NCBI RefSeq assembly: GCF_048565625.1
Contig: NZ_JBLZUR010000002.1
Location: forward strand, 868,001-932,000
Origin: JBLZUR01 sp048565625
GTDB taxonomy: Bacteria; Pseudomonadota; Alphaproteobacteria; Sphingomonadales; Sphingomonadaceae
Direction: 5' to 3'
DNA: 64,000 nucleotides
Part shown: piece by piece, positions 8,446 through 17,779 of the stretch
Position numbering within the stretch: the stretch's first letter is position 1
Layout of the letters: every line of letters begins with the position of its first letter
Notes under the pieces: model-generated
What the model was told of the DNA's origin: nothing
Databases searched by the model: none
Seen by the model: only the letters and a program-made list of their open reading frames with translations
Translations under genes and position numbers: made by a program

Positions 8446-10848
8446 ATGACCGAGACCCTGCCCGTTCTCCCCCTGCGCGACATCGTCGTGTTCCCGCACA
8501 TGATCGTCCCCCTGTTCGTCGGGCGTGACAAGTCGGTGGCGGCGCTTGAGGCCGCGATGGCGGCGGACAAGGCGATCTTCCTGGTTGCGCAGCGCGACCC
8601 GGCGAATGACGACCCCGATGTCGAGGCCTTGTTCGCGATCGGCGTCACGGCGACGGTGCTGCAGTTGCTGAAGCTGCCCGACGGCACGGTACGGGTGCTG
8701 GTCGAGGGGCGCCAGCGTGCGCGAATCGACACCCTGCGCGTCGAAGGCGCGCATCTGGTCGCGGTTGTCGAGCCGCTGGCGGACGCGGCCTCGGACAACA
8801 GCGAGGCGGTCGCGCTGCAGCGCTCGGTGATCGAGCAGTTCGACAACTATGTGAAGGTCAACAAGAAGCTGCCGGACGAGACGGCGGTTCAGGTGGCGCA
8901 GATCGATGAGCCCTCGCGGCTGTCCGATGCGGTCGCCGCCAACCTTTCGGTCAAGGTTTCCGACAAGCAGGCGCTTCTGGACGAGCTGGATCCGGTCCGC
9001 CGTCTTGAGATGGTGTTCAGCCTGATGGAGGGCGAACTGGGCGTCCTGCAGGTCGAGAAGAAGATCCGCAGCCGCGTGAAGCGCCAGATGGAGAAGACGC
9101 AGCGCGAATACTACCTCAACGAGCAGCTGAAGGCGATCCAGCGCGAGCTGGGCAATTCGGACGGCGAGGAGGGCGGCGACGAACTCGCCGAACTGACCCA
9201 GAAGGTCGCGACGCTGAAGCTGTCGAAGGAGGCGCGCGCCAAGGCGACGACCGAGCTGAAGAAGCTGAAGTCGATGGCGCCGATGTCGGCCGAGGCGACG
9301 GTGATCCGCAACTATCTTGAGGTTCTGCTCGGCCTCCCATGGGGCAAGAAGTCCAAGGTCAAGAAGGACATCGCCGCCGCGCAGGCGGTGCTCGACGCCG
9401 ATCATCACGGCCTTGAGAAGGTCAAGGACCGGATCGTCGAGTATCTGGCGGTGCAGGCGCGGACCAACCGGCTGAAGGGGCCGATCCTGTGCCTCGTCGG
9501 CCCGCCGGGCGTGGGCAAGACCAGCCTCGGCAAGTCGATCGCCAAGGCGACCGGGCGCGAGTTCATCCGCCAGTCGCTGGGCGGCGTACGCGACGAGGCG
9601 GAGATCCGCGGCCATCGCCGGACGTATATCGGCTCGCTCCCGGGCAAGATCGTGTCGAACCTGAAGAAGGCGGGCACGTCCAACCCGCTGTTCCTGCTCG
9701 ACGAGATCGACAAGCTTGGTCAGGATTTCCGGGGTGATCCGGCCTCGGCCCTGCTGGAGGTGCTCGATCCGGAGCAGAACGCCAAGTTCCAGGACCATTA
9801 CCTGGAAATCGACTTCGATCTGTCGGACGTGATGTTCGTCTGTACGGCGAACAGCCTGAACCTGCCGCAGCCGTTGCTCGACCGCATGGAGATCATCCGG
9901 CTTGAGGGCTATACCGAGGACGAGAAGGTCGAGATCGCGCAGAGCCACCTGATCGGCAAGCAGATCGAGGCGCATGGCCTGAAGAGCGGCGAGTTCACGC
10001 TGACCGAGGCGGGCCTGCGCGACCTGATCCGGTACTACACGCGGGAAGCGGGCGTCCGCACGCTGGAGCGCGAGATCGCCAAGCTTGCGCGCAAGAGCCT
10101 GCGCCAGATACTGGAGGGCAAGGCCGAACGGGTCGAGATCACCCCGGAGAACCTCGCTGACTATTCCGGTGTCAGGAAGTTTCGCTTCGGCGTGTCCGAG
10201 GAGGAGGATCAGATCGGTGCGGTCACCGGTCTCGCTTGGACCGAGGTCGGCGGCGAACTGCTGACCATTGAGGCGGTGACGGTGCCCGGCAAGGGTGGGA
10301 TCAAGACGACCGGCAAGCTGGGCGACGTGATGCAGGAGTCGATCCAGGCGGCGTTCTCCTTCGTCCGCGCGCGCGCGCCGAGCTTTGGCGTGAAGCCGAG
10401 CTTGTTCGCCCGCCGGGACATCCACATCCACCTGCCCGAGGGCGCGGTGCCTAAGGACGGCCCGTCAGCCGGCATCGGCATGGTGACGGCGATCCTGTCG
10501 ACGCTGACCGGCGTGCCGGTGCGCAAGGACGTGGCGATGACCGGCGAGGTGACGCTGCGCGGCCGCGTGCTGCCGATCGGTGGCCTGAAGGAGAAGCTGC
10601 TGGCGGCGTTGCGCGGCGGCATTGCCACGGTGCTGATCCCGGCCGAGAACGAGAAGGACCTGGCCGATATTCCGGCGACGATCCGCGACGGGCTGAAGAT
10701 CGTCCCCGTGCGCCATGTGGATGAGGTGCTGGCGGTGGCGCTGGTCTCCCCGCTCGATCCGATCGAGTGGACCGAGACGGACGAACTGGCCGCCCAGCCT
10801 CCGGTCGGCAGCCCGGCAGCGGCCGAGGAGAACCCTGTTCATCATTAG
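8446..10848 (+). CDS. lon: ATP-dependent protease Lon (LonA type)
   Basis: Cytoplasmic AAA+ protease for misfolded and regulatory proteins. Lon N-terminal substrate domain (LPVLPLRDIVVFPHM at the start), a coiled-coil region, Walker A GPPGVGKT at 352-359, and the C-terminal protease domain with the catalytic dyad Ser674 (GPSAG) and Lys717 (GLKEK). I chose the ATG at 8446, giving 800 aa, because GGAG at 8437-8440 is spaced 5 bases from it; the ATG at 8443 is the alternative. The frame is open far upstream but that part does not resemble Lon. A terminator hairpin and the HU gene follow, a common order in proteobacteria. Confidence 0.98.
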   Translation: MTETLPVLPLRDIVVFPHMIVPLFVGRDKSVAALEAAMAADKAIFLVAQRDPANDDPDVEALFAIGVTATVLQLLKLPDGTVRVLVEGRQRARIDTLRVEGAHLVAVVEPLADAASDNSEAVALQRSVIEQFDNYVKVNKKLPDETAVQVAQIDEPSRLSDAVAANLSVKVSDKQALLDELDPVRRLEMVFSLMEGELGVLQVEKKIRSRVKRQMEKTQREYYLNEQLKAIQRELGNSDGEEGGDELAELTQKVATLKLSKEARAKATTELKKLKSMAPMSAEATVIRNYLEVLLGLPWGKKSKVKKDIAAAQAVLDADHHGLEKVKDRIVEYLAVQARTNRLKGPILCLVGPPGVGKTSLGKSIAKATGREFIRQSLGGVRDEAEIRGHRRTYIGSLPGKIVSNLKKAGTSNPLFLLDEIDKLGQDFRGDPASALLEVLDPEQNAKFQDHYLEIDFDLSDVMFVCTANSLNLPQPLLDRMEIIRLEGYTEDEKVEIAQSHLIGKQIEAHGLKSGEFTLTEAGLRDLIRYYTREAGVRTLEREIAKLARKSLRQILEGKAERVEITPENLADYSGVRKFRFGVSEEEDQIGAVTGLAWTEVGGELLTIEAVTVPGKGGIKTTGKLGDVMQESIQAAFSFVRARAPSFGVKPSLFARRDIHIHLPEGAVPKDGPSAGIGMVTAILSTLTGVPVRKDVAMTGEVTLRGRVLPIGGLKEKLLAALRGGIATVLIPAENEKDLADIPATIRDGLKIVPVRHVDEVLAVALVSPLDPIEWTETDELAAQPPVGSPAAAEENPVHH

Positions 10849-10855
10849 GTCAGCT

Positions 10856-10887
10856 TCCGCCATTTTCGGCGGATTCGTTTCCTTTTG
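10856..10887 (+). terminator. Terminator of lon
   Basis: TCCGCC (10856-10861) and GGCGGA (10868-10873) pair around ATTTTC, followed by a T-rich run to 10887. The run merges into the -35 box of the HU promoter. Confidence 0.6.
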
Positions 10888-10914
10888 ACAGACACGCCCC
10901 TGATACGATTAGAT
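10885..10914 (+). promoter_or_regulatory. Promoter of the HU gene
   Basis: A perfect TTGACA at 10885-10890 is followed after 18 bases by TTAGAT at 10909-10914, about 50 bp upstream of the HU start codon. Confidence 0.6.
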
Positions 10915-10963
10915 CGCTCCAACGGCCGTCCGACTCGGAGAACGGCTGAAGAGAGGGGATGCG

Positions 10964-11236
10964 ATGAACAAGCAGGACCTTATCGCAAAGGTTGCGAGTG
11001 AAGTTGGCGTCGCGCGCAGCGACGCCGGTCGCCTTATCGAATGCGCGCTTGAGACGATCAGCGAGACGTTGAAGTCCGGAGAGGATGTACGCCTCGTCGG
11101 CTTCGGGACCTTCTCGGTTACCCGGCGCAAGGCCTCTACCGGACGCAATCCGCGCACCGGGCAGGTGATGAACATCGCCGAATCGAGCCTGCCGAAGTTC
11201 CGCGCCGGCAAGGCGCTGAAGGAAACGGTGAACTGA
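10964..11236 (+). CDS. hup: DNA-binding protein HU, beta-type
   Basis: A 90-residue nucleoid protein that bends and compacts DNA as a dimer. It starts MNKQDLIAKVA and has VRLVGFGTFSV and the arm region RKASTGRNPRTGQ with the conserved Arg/Pro that intercalates into DNA, then a C-terminal helix with FRAGKALK. The length is exactly that of the family. AGAGAGGGG lies upstream of the ATG. It has its own TTGACA promoter and lies downstream of lon as in many proteobacteria. Confidence 0.97.
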   Translation: MNKQDLIAKVASEVGVARSDAGRLIECALETISETLKSGEDVRLVGFGTFSVTRRKASTGRNPRTGQVMNIAESSLPKFRAGKALKETVN

Positions 11237-11242
11237 TCGGCG

Positions 11243-11280
11243 GGCTTGTCCGGCGACGCTTTCGCGCCGCTGGACAAGCC
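11243..11280. terminator. Hairpin after the HU gene
   Basis: GGCTTGTCC (11243-11251) pairs with GGACAAGCC (11272-11280), with GGCG/CGCC inside. No T tract follows, so it may stabilise the mRNA end rather than terminate. Confidence 0.4.
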
Positions 11281-11342
11281 GCGATCGACCCGTTATCCGC
11301 GCCCTCTCCCCGGACGAACGGTCCGGTGGCGACCCCAGGCAT

Positions 11343-11417
11343 GGGCGCATAGCTCAGCGGTAGAGCACACCCTTCACACGGGTGGGGTCGCAGGTTCAAT
11401 CCCTGCTGCGCCCACCA
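11343..11417 (+). tRNA. tRNA-Val (anticodon CAC)
   Basis: A 75-base cloverleaf. Acceptor arms GGGCGCA (11343-11349) and TGCGCCC (11407-11413) pair, followed by A and an encoded CCA. The anticodon stem CACCC/GGGTG holds loop TTCACAC, giving anticodon CAC. The T-loop is GTTCAATCC. Confidence 0.95.
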
Positions 11418-11438
11418 TGCCTGTCCTTCGATGCGATC

Positions 11439-14400
11439 TTAGACGAGGACGAAGTCGGCGGCCTGCAGCGGGCCGAGCGCGGAGACCTTGAAGGAGAAGT
11501 CCACCGACTTGTCGCCATCCATGTCGATCGCGACGGTGTACTGTCCATCGCCGCTGACGCGCACTTCGCCGGCATGGCCGGTGAAGGCGTCGCTGCCGAT
11601 GAACGAAAGCCCCTTGCCATTCCCGGTGACGAAGGGCGCCAGCATCTTCAGCTCCAGCTTGTCGCCTTGCCGGCTGGAGAAGTCGGTGACGATCGACGTC
11701 GGAGTTTTGCTCAGGTCGTTGGCGAAGACGAAGCGATCTGCGCCCGCGCCGCCGACCAGCGTATCGGCACCCTTGCCGCCGCGCAGGACATCGTCGCCGT
11801 CGCCGCCCATCAGCGAGTCGTCGCCATTGCCGCCCGCGATGCGGTTGTTGGCGACGCCGCCGATGATGGTGTCGTTGCCGTTGTCGCCACCCAGCTCGAT
11901 CCACACGCCCTTCTTGGTCGTGCAGTCCTGGATGAAGTCGGACATGTAGCTGCCGACGCCACGGGTGGCGCCGTCCAGCATGATCATGCGCTCGACATTC
12001 AACGGCAGCTGGTAGCTGACCGAGCAGTAGAGCGTGTCGGTGCCGCCATAGGCCGCCTCGACCACCATGTCGCCGACATTGTCGACGAAGTAGGTGTCGT
12101 TGCCCGCCGCGCCGATCATCTGGTCGGCGCCCTTGCCGCCGTCGATCACGTCGTCACCCGCCTCGCCGGACAGACGGTCATTGCCGTCCATGCCGCTCAG
12201 GAGGTCGTTGCCGAGGCCACCCATCAGGATGTTGGCGCCTGAGTTGCCGAAGATGTTGTTGTCGAGCGCGTTGCCGGTGCCGCGCAGGTTCGCGCTTCCT
12301 TCCAGGAGCAGGTTCTCGACATTGACGGGCAGGACGTAGTCGACGCTCGCCAGGACGGTGTCGATGCCGACCTTCGCCGCCTCGCTGACGAGGTCGCGGA
12401 CGTGGTCGACGAGATAGGTGTCGTCGCCGATGCCGCCCGCCAGCGAATCCGCGCCGGCGCCGCCGTCCAGAGTGTCCTTGCCCGCAGCACCCGACAGCGT
12501 GTCGTTGGCAGCGCCGCCGAGAAGCTGGTTGTCGAGTTCGTTGCCCGTGCCGGTGAAAGCGCCGGTGCCGGTATAGATCAGCCGCTCCACATTCGCGGGC
12601 AGGGTGTAGGAGGCGAGAGCGACCTTGATGGTGTCGGTTCCGCCGTTCAGCTGCTCGACGACCGTCTGCTCGGCATTCGTCACCAGGAACGTGTCGTCGG
12701 CATTCGTTCCGGTAAGGGTGTGGTCTTCCGCTGGCGCGCCGGGCCTAGGCATGTCGCTGCCACCACCCTGGACGCCGCCCTCGGCGCGGGCTGCGGCGGA
12801 AACGGCCTTCAGCGCGTCATAGCGCGGGCTGCTGTCTTGATAGATGCTGTCCAGAATGCCCCAGTAGCCGAACTTGGAGGAGTCTCCCACGTCCTGGAAC
12901 GCGACCAGTTCCTTGCCGCCAGCGGCGCCGAAGTCGTTGGCCATCTGCGTGTAGAGATCGCCCATCCGCGGGTCGTTCATCAGCTTCGCGAAGAACGTCT
13001 GCATCTCGGTCTGGGTGTCGCCCAAGAAAAGATTGGTCGTAAGGTGGGCGCCGCCCTCATAGGCGATCAGATCCAGGCCGTGCTTGGCGGTGAAGGCGGA
13101 GAAGAAGGCGTAAATATCCTTCAGATCCTTGAGCGAGCCACCGGTCGACAGCTTCGCGCCGGTGCGGATCTCTTCGAAGGCAGCGGCCATACCGGCCTCA
13201 CCGGATCGCGCCCAGGACAGCAGGGTCTCAAGATCCTTGCCGCCAGTCGCGCCGCTTAGAACGTCGAAGTAGGTCGTGATGGCGAACGCGTCGAACAGCG
13301 TTCCGACCGACCCCTTGCCTGCACGGGCGACCCCGTCCGCGACATAATTGGCAAGATCGCCATAGTAGGTCTGGGAGGTCAGAACGTTGACCAGGCGGTC
13401 GTCGCTGCCGAAGACATCGTTGGTGATCGCCGCCACCTGCGCGGCGCGGTAGCCGTAATAGGTGACCCAGCCGGCCGCGAAATGTTCATTGGGGTCGTTG
13501 CGATTGATCGTGCCGTCGCCGTTCGCATCCGTGCCCCAAAGCTCGTTGCCTTTTTCCAGCGCGATATCCGAGGCCTTGAAGCCCCAGTTCCACATCTCGT
13601 TGGAATATTCGAAGTTGACCTTCAGCGAAGGGTCAAGGTGCTCCTTCACGAAAGCCGCCATCTGCTTGACGTAATTGTCGTCAGCAAGGGTGGGGACGTT
13701 CAGCCACAGGTCGGTCTTGGTCTCATTCGCGAGCTTGACCATGATCTCCAGCGGCACGCCGTTATTGGCGTAGCTGGCCGAGCTCTCGACAGACCGGGTG
13801 TTCCAGTCGACTTCCTTGGACTCGTTGGTCCCCTGCCAGTCCATCATGCGCAGCATGTCCCAGTTCTCGACTTTCTCGATGAACTCGGGATTGAAGGTCT
13901 TTCCGGATTCGAACAGCGCCTGCTGATCCTCCCGGACTACATGGATCCCGGTGATCGGGTCGCTCGCCGACATGTTCTTGATCTCGACGCCCATGGCATA
14001 GCCGGGGCCGGTGAACTCGACCACAACCTTCCCGGGTTCCGAGCTGATGATCTTTCCGCAGAAGACGCCGACAGTGCCGGTGCCCTCGTAGCTGATGACA
14101 TAGCGGTTGGTCGGCCCGTCGCCGATCGGATCGACGGCCACGAGGGAGCGGATCGACTGATAGCCCTCCGGCACCCCGGTCGGGTAACCGTTCTTGTCGT
14201 AGGAAAGCTGGACCGCGGCGTCGAAGCTCCAGTCGCCGCGCGTTCCCGACCAGGGGCCCGAGGTCTTGAAGCGGTCCAGGAACGGCGCCTGCTTGGACCA
14301 GTAGTTCACCGCGGTCAGGTTCATTCCGATCGTAGGCATTCGAGATCCAATCGCCGGTTCACATCCGATGAGCAGCGAATAGATCAGGAGGATTGAAGCG

Positions 14401-14456
14401 ATGATGGAAGCGCGTGGTTTCCAGCGCGTTAAGAAATTCAGGTTTGCGGTCAGCAT
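11439..14456 (-). CDS. Large RTX protein with probable clan GH-A glycosidase domain
   Basis: A 1005-residue protein. Residues about 40-560 look like a TIM-barrel glycosidase: FEYSNEMWNW (Glu287) fits the Asn-Glu acid/base motif and LIAYEGGAHL (Glu467) a nucleophile strand. Residues 575-1005 hold three blocks, each a conserved lead (xDT...LP.NVE..) followed by GGxGxDxL calcium-binding repeats and a closing (T/R)(Y/F).V(D/F) motif. The end (VTDFSSRQGDKLEL) resembles serralysin-type C-terminal targeting domains, suggesting type I secretion. The N-terminus has a hydrophobic stretch ending LLIGC, a lipobox-like site that conflicts with type I export; starting at Met40 (14339) would remove it. Substrate unknown; no transporter genes lie nearby. 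Confidence 0.75.
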   Translation of the reverse strand: MLTANLNFLTRWKPRASIIASILLIYSLLIGCEPAIGSRMPTIGMNLTAVNYWSKQAPFLDRFKTSGPWSGTRGDWSFDAAVQLSYDKNGYPTGVPEGYQSIRSLVAVDPIGDGPTNRYVISYEGTGTVGVFCGKIISSEPGKVVVEFTGPGYAMGVEIKNMSASDPITGIHVVREDQQALFESGKTFNPEFIEKVENWDMLRMMDWQGTNESKEVDWNTRSVESSASYANNGVPLEIMVKLANETKTDLWLNVPTLADDNYVKQMAAFVKEHLDPSLKVNFEYSNEMWNWGFKASDIALEKGNELWGTDANGDGTINRNDPNEHFAAGWVTYYGYRAAQVAAITNDVFGSDDRLVNVLTSQTYYGDLANYVADGVARAGKGSVGTLFDAFAITTYFDVLSGATGGKDLETLLSWARSGEAGMAAAFEEIRTGAKLSTGGSLKDLKDIYAFFSAFTAKHGLDLIAYEGGAHLTTNLFLGDTQTEMQTFFAKLMNDPRMGDLYTQMANDFGAAGGKELVAFQDVGDSSKFGYWGILDSIYQDSSPRYDALKAVSAAARAEGGVQGGGSDMPRPGAPAEDHTLTGTNADDTFLVTNAEQTVVEQLNGGTDTIKVALASYTLPANVERLIYTGTGAFTGTGNELDNQLLGGAANDTLSGAAGKDTLDGGAGADSLAGGIGDDTYLVDHVRDLVSEAAKVGIDTVLASVDYVLPVNVENLLLEGSANLRGTGNALDNNIFGNSGANILMGGLGNDLLSGMDGNDRLSGEAGDDVIDGGKGADQMIGAAGNDTYFVDNVGDMVVEAAYGGTDTLYCSVSYQLPLNVERMIMLDGATRGVGSYMSDFIQDCTTKKGVWIELGGDNGNDTIIGGVANNRIAGGNGDDSLMGGDGDDVLRGGKGADTLVGGAGADRFVFANDLSKTPTSIVTDFSSRQGDKLELKMLAPFVTGNGKGLSFIGSDAFTGHAGEVRVSGDGQYTVAIDMDGDKSVDFSFKVSALGPLQAADFVLV

Positions 14457-14666
14457 CTTAGTTCATCCACCGATTAACGCCGCTTCAACCCTGTTGTCGG
14501 CGTGACGCGCCAAGGCGAGCCGACCTCCGGTGGCATACCGGCGGACGACAGGCACACGGATAACATGTTTGAGGGTAGACGACCTGCGTTTGATCCCGCA
14601 GGCGTCATCTGGATCACATGACCACAAGAGCACGGGCGTCCGCCGGCAGCTTTGCGGCTGCGTCGA

Positions 14667-17234
14667 TCAGTCGGCGATGCGGGTGATCGCCGCGACGAGA
14701 CGCTCCGCGGTGAACGGCTTCTGCAGGATGCCGCTCTCCGCCAGCTCGCCCGGCAGCTGAGCCTGTTCGCCGTACCCGGTGGCGAAGATGAAGGGGACGC
14801 CCAGCTCCTTGAGGCGCGACGCGATCGGGAAGCTGACCTGGTCGCCGAGATTGATGTCCAGGATGGCGAGCGAGGGCTGATCCCGGTCGATGGTCGACAG
14901 CGCATCGCGAACGCCCGCTGCGGGAAGGACCCGCTTGGCGCCGAGCCCCATCAGCAGATCCTCGGCATCCAGAGCGATGATCAGGCTGTCCTCCACCAGG
15001 AGAACCGTCTGGCCTTCTAGCGCGCGCGCGATCTTGGCCGGATCTTCACCCGCGCCGTGATCATACTGGGGGGTAACCGCATCCCGCACGATCCGTTCCG
15101 CGCGCACCGTGACATGGCGGGCCGGAATGCAGAAGGAGGCCTCCAACCCGCCCAGACGATAGCGGATGTCCGCCTTACCGCCGAGATCGTAGGGCACCGA
15201 TCGGCCGATGATGGTCGAACCGAAGCCCTCGCGGGTGGGGGCCTGCACCGGCGGCCCGCCCCTTTCGGTCCACTCGACCAGGAGATCACCGTCCGCCGTG
15301 CGCTTCCAGTTCACCGCCAACGTCCCGTCGCGTGAGAGCGATCCGTACTTGACGCAGTTGGTCATCAACTCATGCACGACGAGCGCCATGGTGGAGAAGG
15401 CGAGCGGGTCGAGCAGTACGTCCGGCCCCGACATCTTGAGCGCTTCGGCCCGGTGCGGGAGATAGGCGCCCGCCTCGGTCTCGATCAGGTTGGCAAGGGG
15501 GGCGGGGCCCCAATGGTCCTCGGTAATCTGGTTGTGCGCGCGGGCAAGCGCCTGCACGCGGCCGTCTACCTCGGCGATATACGCGTCGCTCGACACGCCA
15601 TCCCGGCGGGACTGGCGGATGATACCCCGGATCAGGCTCAGGATGTTGCGGACGCGGTGGTTGAGTTCGGCAATCAGCAGCTCCTGCCGCTCGCCGAAGC
15701 GTTCCCGCTCGGCATGCGCCGCGTCCGAGAGGCGGAGGACGACCTCGATCAGGGTAGCCCGCAGGGCCTCGGCGACGCCCATCTCCGCCGGGCTGAAAGG
15801 CTGGGATCGGCCGTGGACCAGTTCCGACCATGCCTCGAAGCTCTTGCGCGGGGTGAGACGCGGGCCGTTCGGGCCGTACTCGATCGGCTTATGGGGATCG
15901 CCGGCCCAACGGACGGTGCGCACCATTTCCTGCCGGAAGAGAATGACATAATCGCGCGGACTGCGAGAAATCGGGATCGCCATCAGCCCGGCCGCCCGAT
16001 CAGACCACACCTCGCCCGCCGGAAAGAAACCGGCGATGCGGTCGGTGGCGAAGACACGCGAGGCGGCGGTGCCGTTCAGCGTGCGAACCAGCGCTGCCAG
16101 AGCATCGGCGGGAGGTGTCATGCCGGATGTCGCCTGCCGACCATCGATCCACACGGCGATACCGTCCGCTGGGATCGCCTTGCCGATCGTCTCGGTCAGC
16201 CAGGAGGGATCGTCGAGCAGCGAGGCGTCGCCGGCGATTGCGGCGAGGATGCGGTCGGACACGTCGCGGGCGCGGCGCTGGTAGTCGGCTGCTTCCTTCC
16301 GCTCGCGGCTCTCGAGCTTCATTGCGAACATCTGGCCGAACAGCTCGGCCGTCGTGCGCCGCTCGAAGGACGGACAGCGCGGGCTGTAGTGATGGCAGGC
16401 GAACAGGCCCCAGAGCCGCCCCTCGACGATGATCGAGATGGACAGCGAGGCCCCGACGCCCATGTTCTTGAGATATTCGATATGGATCGGCGAGACCGAG
16501 CGCATGATCGAGAGCGAGAGGTCGAGCTGATTACCGGCGGTATCCAGCGCAGGGAAGATCGGCACCGGCTTCGCCTCGATATCCGCGATCACCCGGAAGA
16601 TGTTGCGCTGATAGAGCTTGCGGGCCTGCGCCGGAATGTCGCTTGCGGGGTAACGCAGGCCCATGAAGCTGCCGAGGCCGCTGCGCGCCGCTTCCGCCAC
16701 CACCTCGCCCGAGCCGGCGTCGTCAAAACGATAGACCATGACGCGATCGAAGCCCGTCAGGGCGCGGACCTGCCGCGCGCCCTCGCGGAAGAAGGCGTCG
16801 AGCGTGTTGGTGTCGTCCAGTCTCGACATCATCAGGCGGACCGTGCCCGCCGCGTCAATCGAATCGGCGGCGTCGCTCGGCTCCGCCTCGATCACGATCG
16901 TGCCGTTGGAGAAGTGGACGGCGACGTCGAAGAGGCGGTCGTTGTCGAAGAGACAATGGGCGAACAGCCGCTCCATCGAATCCTCGCCGCGCATGACGGT
17001 CATGCGGTTGCGGATCGAATGGATCGCGTCGGCCGTGAAGATCTCGGTGAGCGGCAGGCCGATCAGCGGCTCCGCCTCGCGCCCGGTATAGTCGCCGATG
17101 TTGCGGGAGACACGGCTGATCAGCCAGTCGCTCGTCACCGCGACAAGGAAGCCGATCGGCTGGATTGCACCAAGCAGGTGGATCGGCTCGCGATCGCAAT
17201 TCGTGAGATCGACGGGCGACGGGATTTCGTTCAA
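14667..17234 (-). CDS. bphP: Bacteriophytochrome, HWE-type histidine kinase fused to a receiver domain
   Basis: Red/far-red photoreceptor kinase of 855 aa. Order: PAS with Cys13 of the CDREPIH motif for covalent biliverdin attachment; GAF with YPASDIP and SPIHIEYLKNMGV; PHY with the tongue motif PRKSFEAW; HWE/HisKA_2-type kinase with His526 in ELNHRVRN; C-terminal receiver domain with phosphoacceptor Asp793. The start is a TTG at 17234 overlapping the bphO stop (TTGA); the only upstream in-frame ATG would run deep into bphO. The usual IQPHG motif reads IQPIG here. The fused receiver suggests an internal phosphorelay; the output is not known. Confidence 0.95.
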   Translation of the reverse strand: MNEIPSPVDLTNCDREPIHLLGAIQPIGFLVAVTSDWLISRVSRNIGDYTGREAEPLIGLPLTEIFTADAIHSIRNRMTVMRGEDSMERLFAHCLFDNDRLFDVAVHFSNGTIVIEAEPSDAADSIDAAGTVRLMMSRLDDTNTLDAFFREGARQVRALTGFDRVMVYRFDDAGSGEVVAEAARSGLGSFMGLRYPASDIPAQARKLYQRNIFRVIADIEAKPVPIFPALDTAGNQLDLSLSIMRSVSPIHIEYLKNMGVGASLSISIIVEGRLWGLFACHHYSPRCPSFERRTTAELFGQMFAMKLESRERKEAADYQRRARDVSDRILAAIAGDASLLDDPSWLTETIGKAIPADGIAVWIDGRQATSGMTPPADALAALVRTLNGTAASRVFATDRIAGFFPAGEVWSDRAAGLMAIPISRSPRDYVILFRQEMVRTVRWAGDPHKPIEYGPNGPRLTPRKSFEAWSELVHGRSQPFSPAEMGVAEALRATLIEVVLRLSDAAHAERERFGERQELLIAELNHRVRNILSLIRGIIRQSRRDGVSSDAYIAEVDGRVQALARAHNQITEDHWGPAPLANLIETEAGAYLPHRAEALKMSGPDVLLDPLAFSTMALVVHELMTNCVKYGSLSRDGTLAVNWKRTADGDLLVEWTERGGPPVQAPTREGFGSTIIGRSVPYDLGGKADIRYRLGGLEASFCIPARHVTVRAERIVRDAVTPQYDHGAGEDPAKIARALEGQTVLLVEDSLIIALDAEDLLMGLGAKRVLPAAGVRDALSTIDRDQPSLAILDINLGDQVSFPIASRLKELGVPFIFATGYGEQAQLPGELAESGILQKPFTAERLVAAITRIAD

Positions 17235-17779
17235 CGCATACCTCGTTCGGCGCGGGCCGCCGCCTCGAAGCGGTCGAACACGGCACGGGCCGAAGCCAAA
17301 GCAGCCTCGACGCTCTCCGGGGAATAAAGCGTCGATCCAAGGATTTCCAGCAACTTCCGCCATGCGCCGGGCGTCTGCGCTGTCCCGAGATAGGTGCGGG
17401 GCAGGTCGGCCGGAATGCGCCGCGCCAGCATCGCGCCGCCGAGCCGCGACCCTTCCAGAACATAGAGCGCGCCGAGTGCCGCATCGGTGTCGGTGAGTTT
17501 CAAGGGCGTCAGATCCGGTGCGGTCTCCTCCAAAGCCTGAAGGTCCGCGAGAATGCGATCGGCGCGGCGGCGTCCCGTCCAGTCCGGCACCATCGCCTCG
17601 ATGCCGATGCAGTCGATCGCCTGCTCGACGGGGATGAACGCGCGTGCATGCGCCCGCAGGAAGCGGCGGTAGTCGGACGGATCGCTCAGGTCGAAGGCAC
17701 CGAATGCCGCGTCGACGCGGTCATGGGCGTCACGCGTCCCCTCACGAAGGGCCTCGTGGACGGGCAGGCGCACGCTCAC
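17231..17779 (-). CDS. bphO: Biliverdin-forming heme oxygenase
   Basis: A 182-residue all-helical heme oxygenase that opens heme to biliverdin, the chromophore of the phytochrome encoded directly downstream. LREGTRDAHDRVD near the N-terminus carries the proximal heme ligand His19. ALGALYVLEGSRLGGAMLARR fits the distal helix Gly-rich region. The start is a GTG at 17779 that overlaps the purB stop as GTGA; the end overlaps the bphP start as TTGA. It should therefore be cotranslated with both. The frame extends upstream into purB but that part is not heme oxygenase. Confidence 0.92.
   Translation of the reverse strand: MSVRLPVHEALREGTRDAHDRVDAAFGAFDLSDPSDYRRFLRAHARAFIPVEQAIDCIGIEAMVPDWTGRRRADRILADLQALEETAPDLTPLKLTDTDAALGALYVLEGSRLGGAMLARRIPADLPRTYLGTAQTPGAWRKLLEILGSTLYSPESVEAALASARAVFDRFEAAARAERGMR

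Noticed and set aside
8413..10431. A 672-codon open frame antisense to lon
   Set aside because: Same reason: lon is certain on the other strand, and the antisense product shows no domain.
11343..14456. RTX gene as an island integrated at tRNA-Val
   Set aside because: No integrase and no repeat of the tRNA 3' end on the far side of the gene could be found in the window.
14457..14666. Short open frame or RNA between the RTX and phytochrome genes
   Set aside because: Open frames here have no ribosome binding site or plausible product, and I saw no strong hairpin.
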